Origin: Clostridiales bacterium UBA4039
GTDB taxonomy: Bacteria > Bacillota > Clostridia > Lachnospirales > Vallitaleaceae
Assembly (NCBI GenBank): GCA_002382805.1
Contig: DGAD01000026.1
Location: 347-60,576 of the forward strand
DNA length: 60,230 nt
Direction: 5' to 3'
A program made the translations under genes and the position numbers. The stretch's first letter is position 1. Every line of letters starts with the position of its first letter. A model generated the notes under the pieces. The model saw only the letters and a program-made list of their open reading frames with translations, was not told the DNA's origin and ran no database searches. Positions 60,090 to 60,230 of the stretch are shown here, piece after piece.

Positions 60090-60230
60090 TCCAGAGCATT
60101 TTACACCGCCTGTCCGGACGCTGGAAACCGTAGTTCCGCCATAAAGGAAACCATGATTCCGGTACAAAGTACCGTTTGTTTATAATATATTTATGCATCG
60201 TAAGATGTAAATATATAGTCTCTCGGAATT
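60090..60230. other. Right-end non-coding stretch with an AT-rich hairpin
   Basis: After a short GC-richer piece (about 60108-60150), ATATTTATGCATC-GTAA-GATGTAAATAT can fold into a hairpin (about 60187-60215). It has no clear T tract. It may belong to the decayed mobile element. No gene was identified. Confidence 0.3.

Noticed and set aside
59642..60230. Terminal inverted repeats of an insertion sequence
   Set aside because: I compared the GC-rich flanks near 59665-59700 and 60108-60150 and found no convincing matching ends.
1..60230. CRISPR arrays, tRNA and rRNA genes
   Set aside because: No regularly spaced repeats, cloverleaf sequences or rRNA signatures were recognised on reading either strand.

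Overview
The window looks like chromosome of a low-GC, Gram-positive anaerobe of the class Clostridia. Strong AGGAGG-type ribosome binding sites precede almost every gene. Four surface proteins carry S-layer homology (SLH) domains, and signal peptides and lipoboxes are of Gram-positive type. Oxygen- and NO-related functions (iron-sulfur repair protein, FNR-like regulators, flavodoxin, ferredoxin-tailed permease) fit an anaerobe. No rRNA, tRNA or CRISPR array was seen. Nearly all genes lie on the minus strand. The species cannot be named from the sequence alone.

Layout. 1-4.3 kb: the start of an SLH protein, an SLH-CAP surface protein with a LigB-type dioxygenase, and a divergent sodium-coupled amino-acid transporter (NSS family) with its 32-residue MetS-type small subunit. 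4.3-10.8 kb: a Gfo/Idh/MocA oxidoreductase with an AraC regulator, an XpaC-TelA pair, a lipoprotein and an AAC(3)-family acetyltransferase. 10.9-17.8 kb: a complete D-allose-type operon (ABC importer, ROK kinase, AlsE-like epimerase, RpiB-like isomerase) under a LacI regulator, with three copies of the palindrome GTAATCGATTAC.

17.8-35.0 kb: the most interesting block, a 13-gene tightly overlapping operon for an exopolysaccharide. It holds Gram-positive Pel-type genes in the order D-E-(two inserted genes)-A-like-F-G. Four more follow: a ParB-fold-like protein, two GT2 glycosyltransferases flanking a Wzx-like flippase, and a DUF4874/DUF4832 protein. The PelD-like protein is fused to an NAD-dependent epimerase domain. 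It keeps an RxxD c-di-GMP inhibitory-site motif (RDTD) but has lost GGDEF, so the product is probably controlled after translation by c-di-GMP.

35-41.4 kb: a MarR-MATE efflux unit with a clear operator, a cupin, and a redox and nitrosative-stress block. That block has two Crp/Fnr regulators, a split permease whose second half ends in a ferredoxin-like domain, the RIC/ScdA di-iron repair protein and a flavodoxin. A perfect TGTGA-N6-TCACA palindrome lies upstream of the flavodoxin-RIC pair. 41.4-58.5 kb: two very large SLH-anchored proteins (about 1,390 and 2,835 residues), two paralogous PAS-LytTR regulators, a membrane-anchored MTA/SAH-nucleosidase-like protein with an altered active-site residue, an aspartate-dehydrogenase-like protein and a cupin. 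58.6-60.2 kb: a decayed accessory end with an AbiEi antitoxin, a truncated AbiEii toxin and an IS3-type OrfA remnant broken by a stop codon.

Taken together the window is rich in cell-surface functions: an S-layer-bound coat, an exopolysaccharide machine, and regulators that probably tune them. Start codons were re-chosen from ribosome binding sites where the longest reading frame began at an unlikely GTG or TTG.
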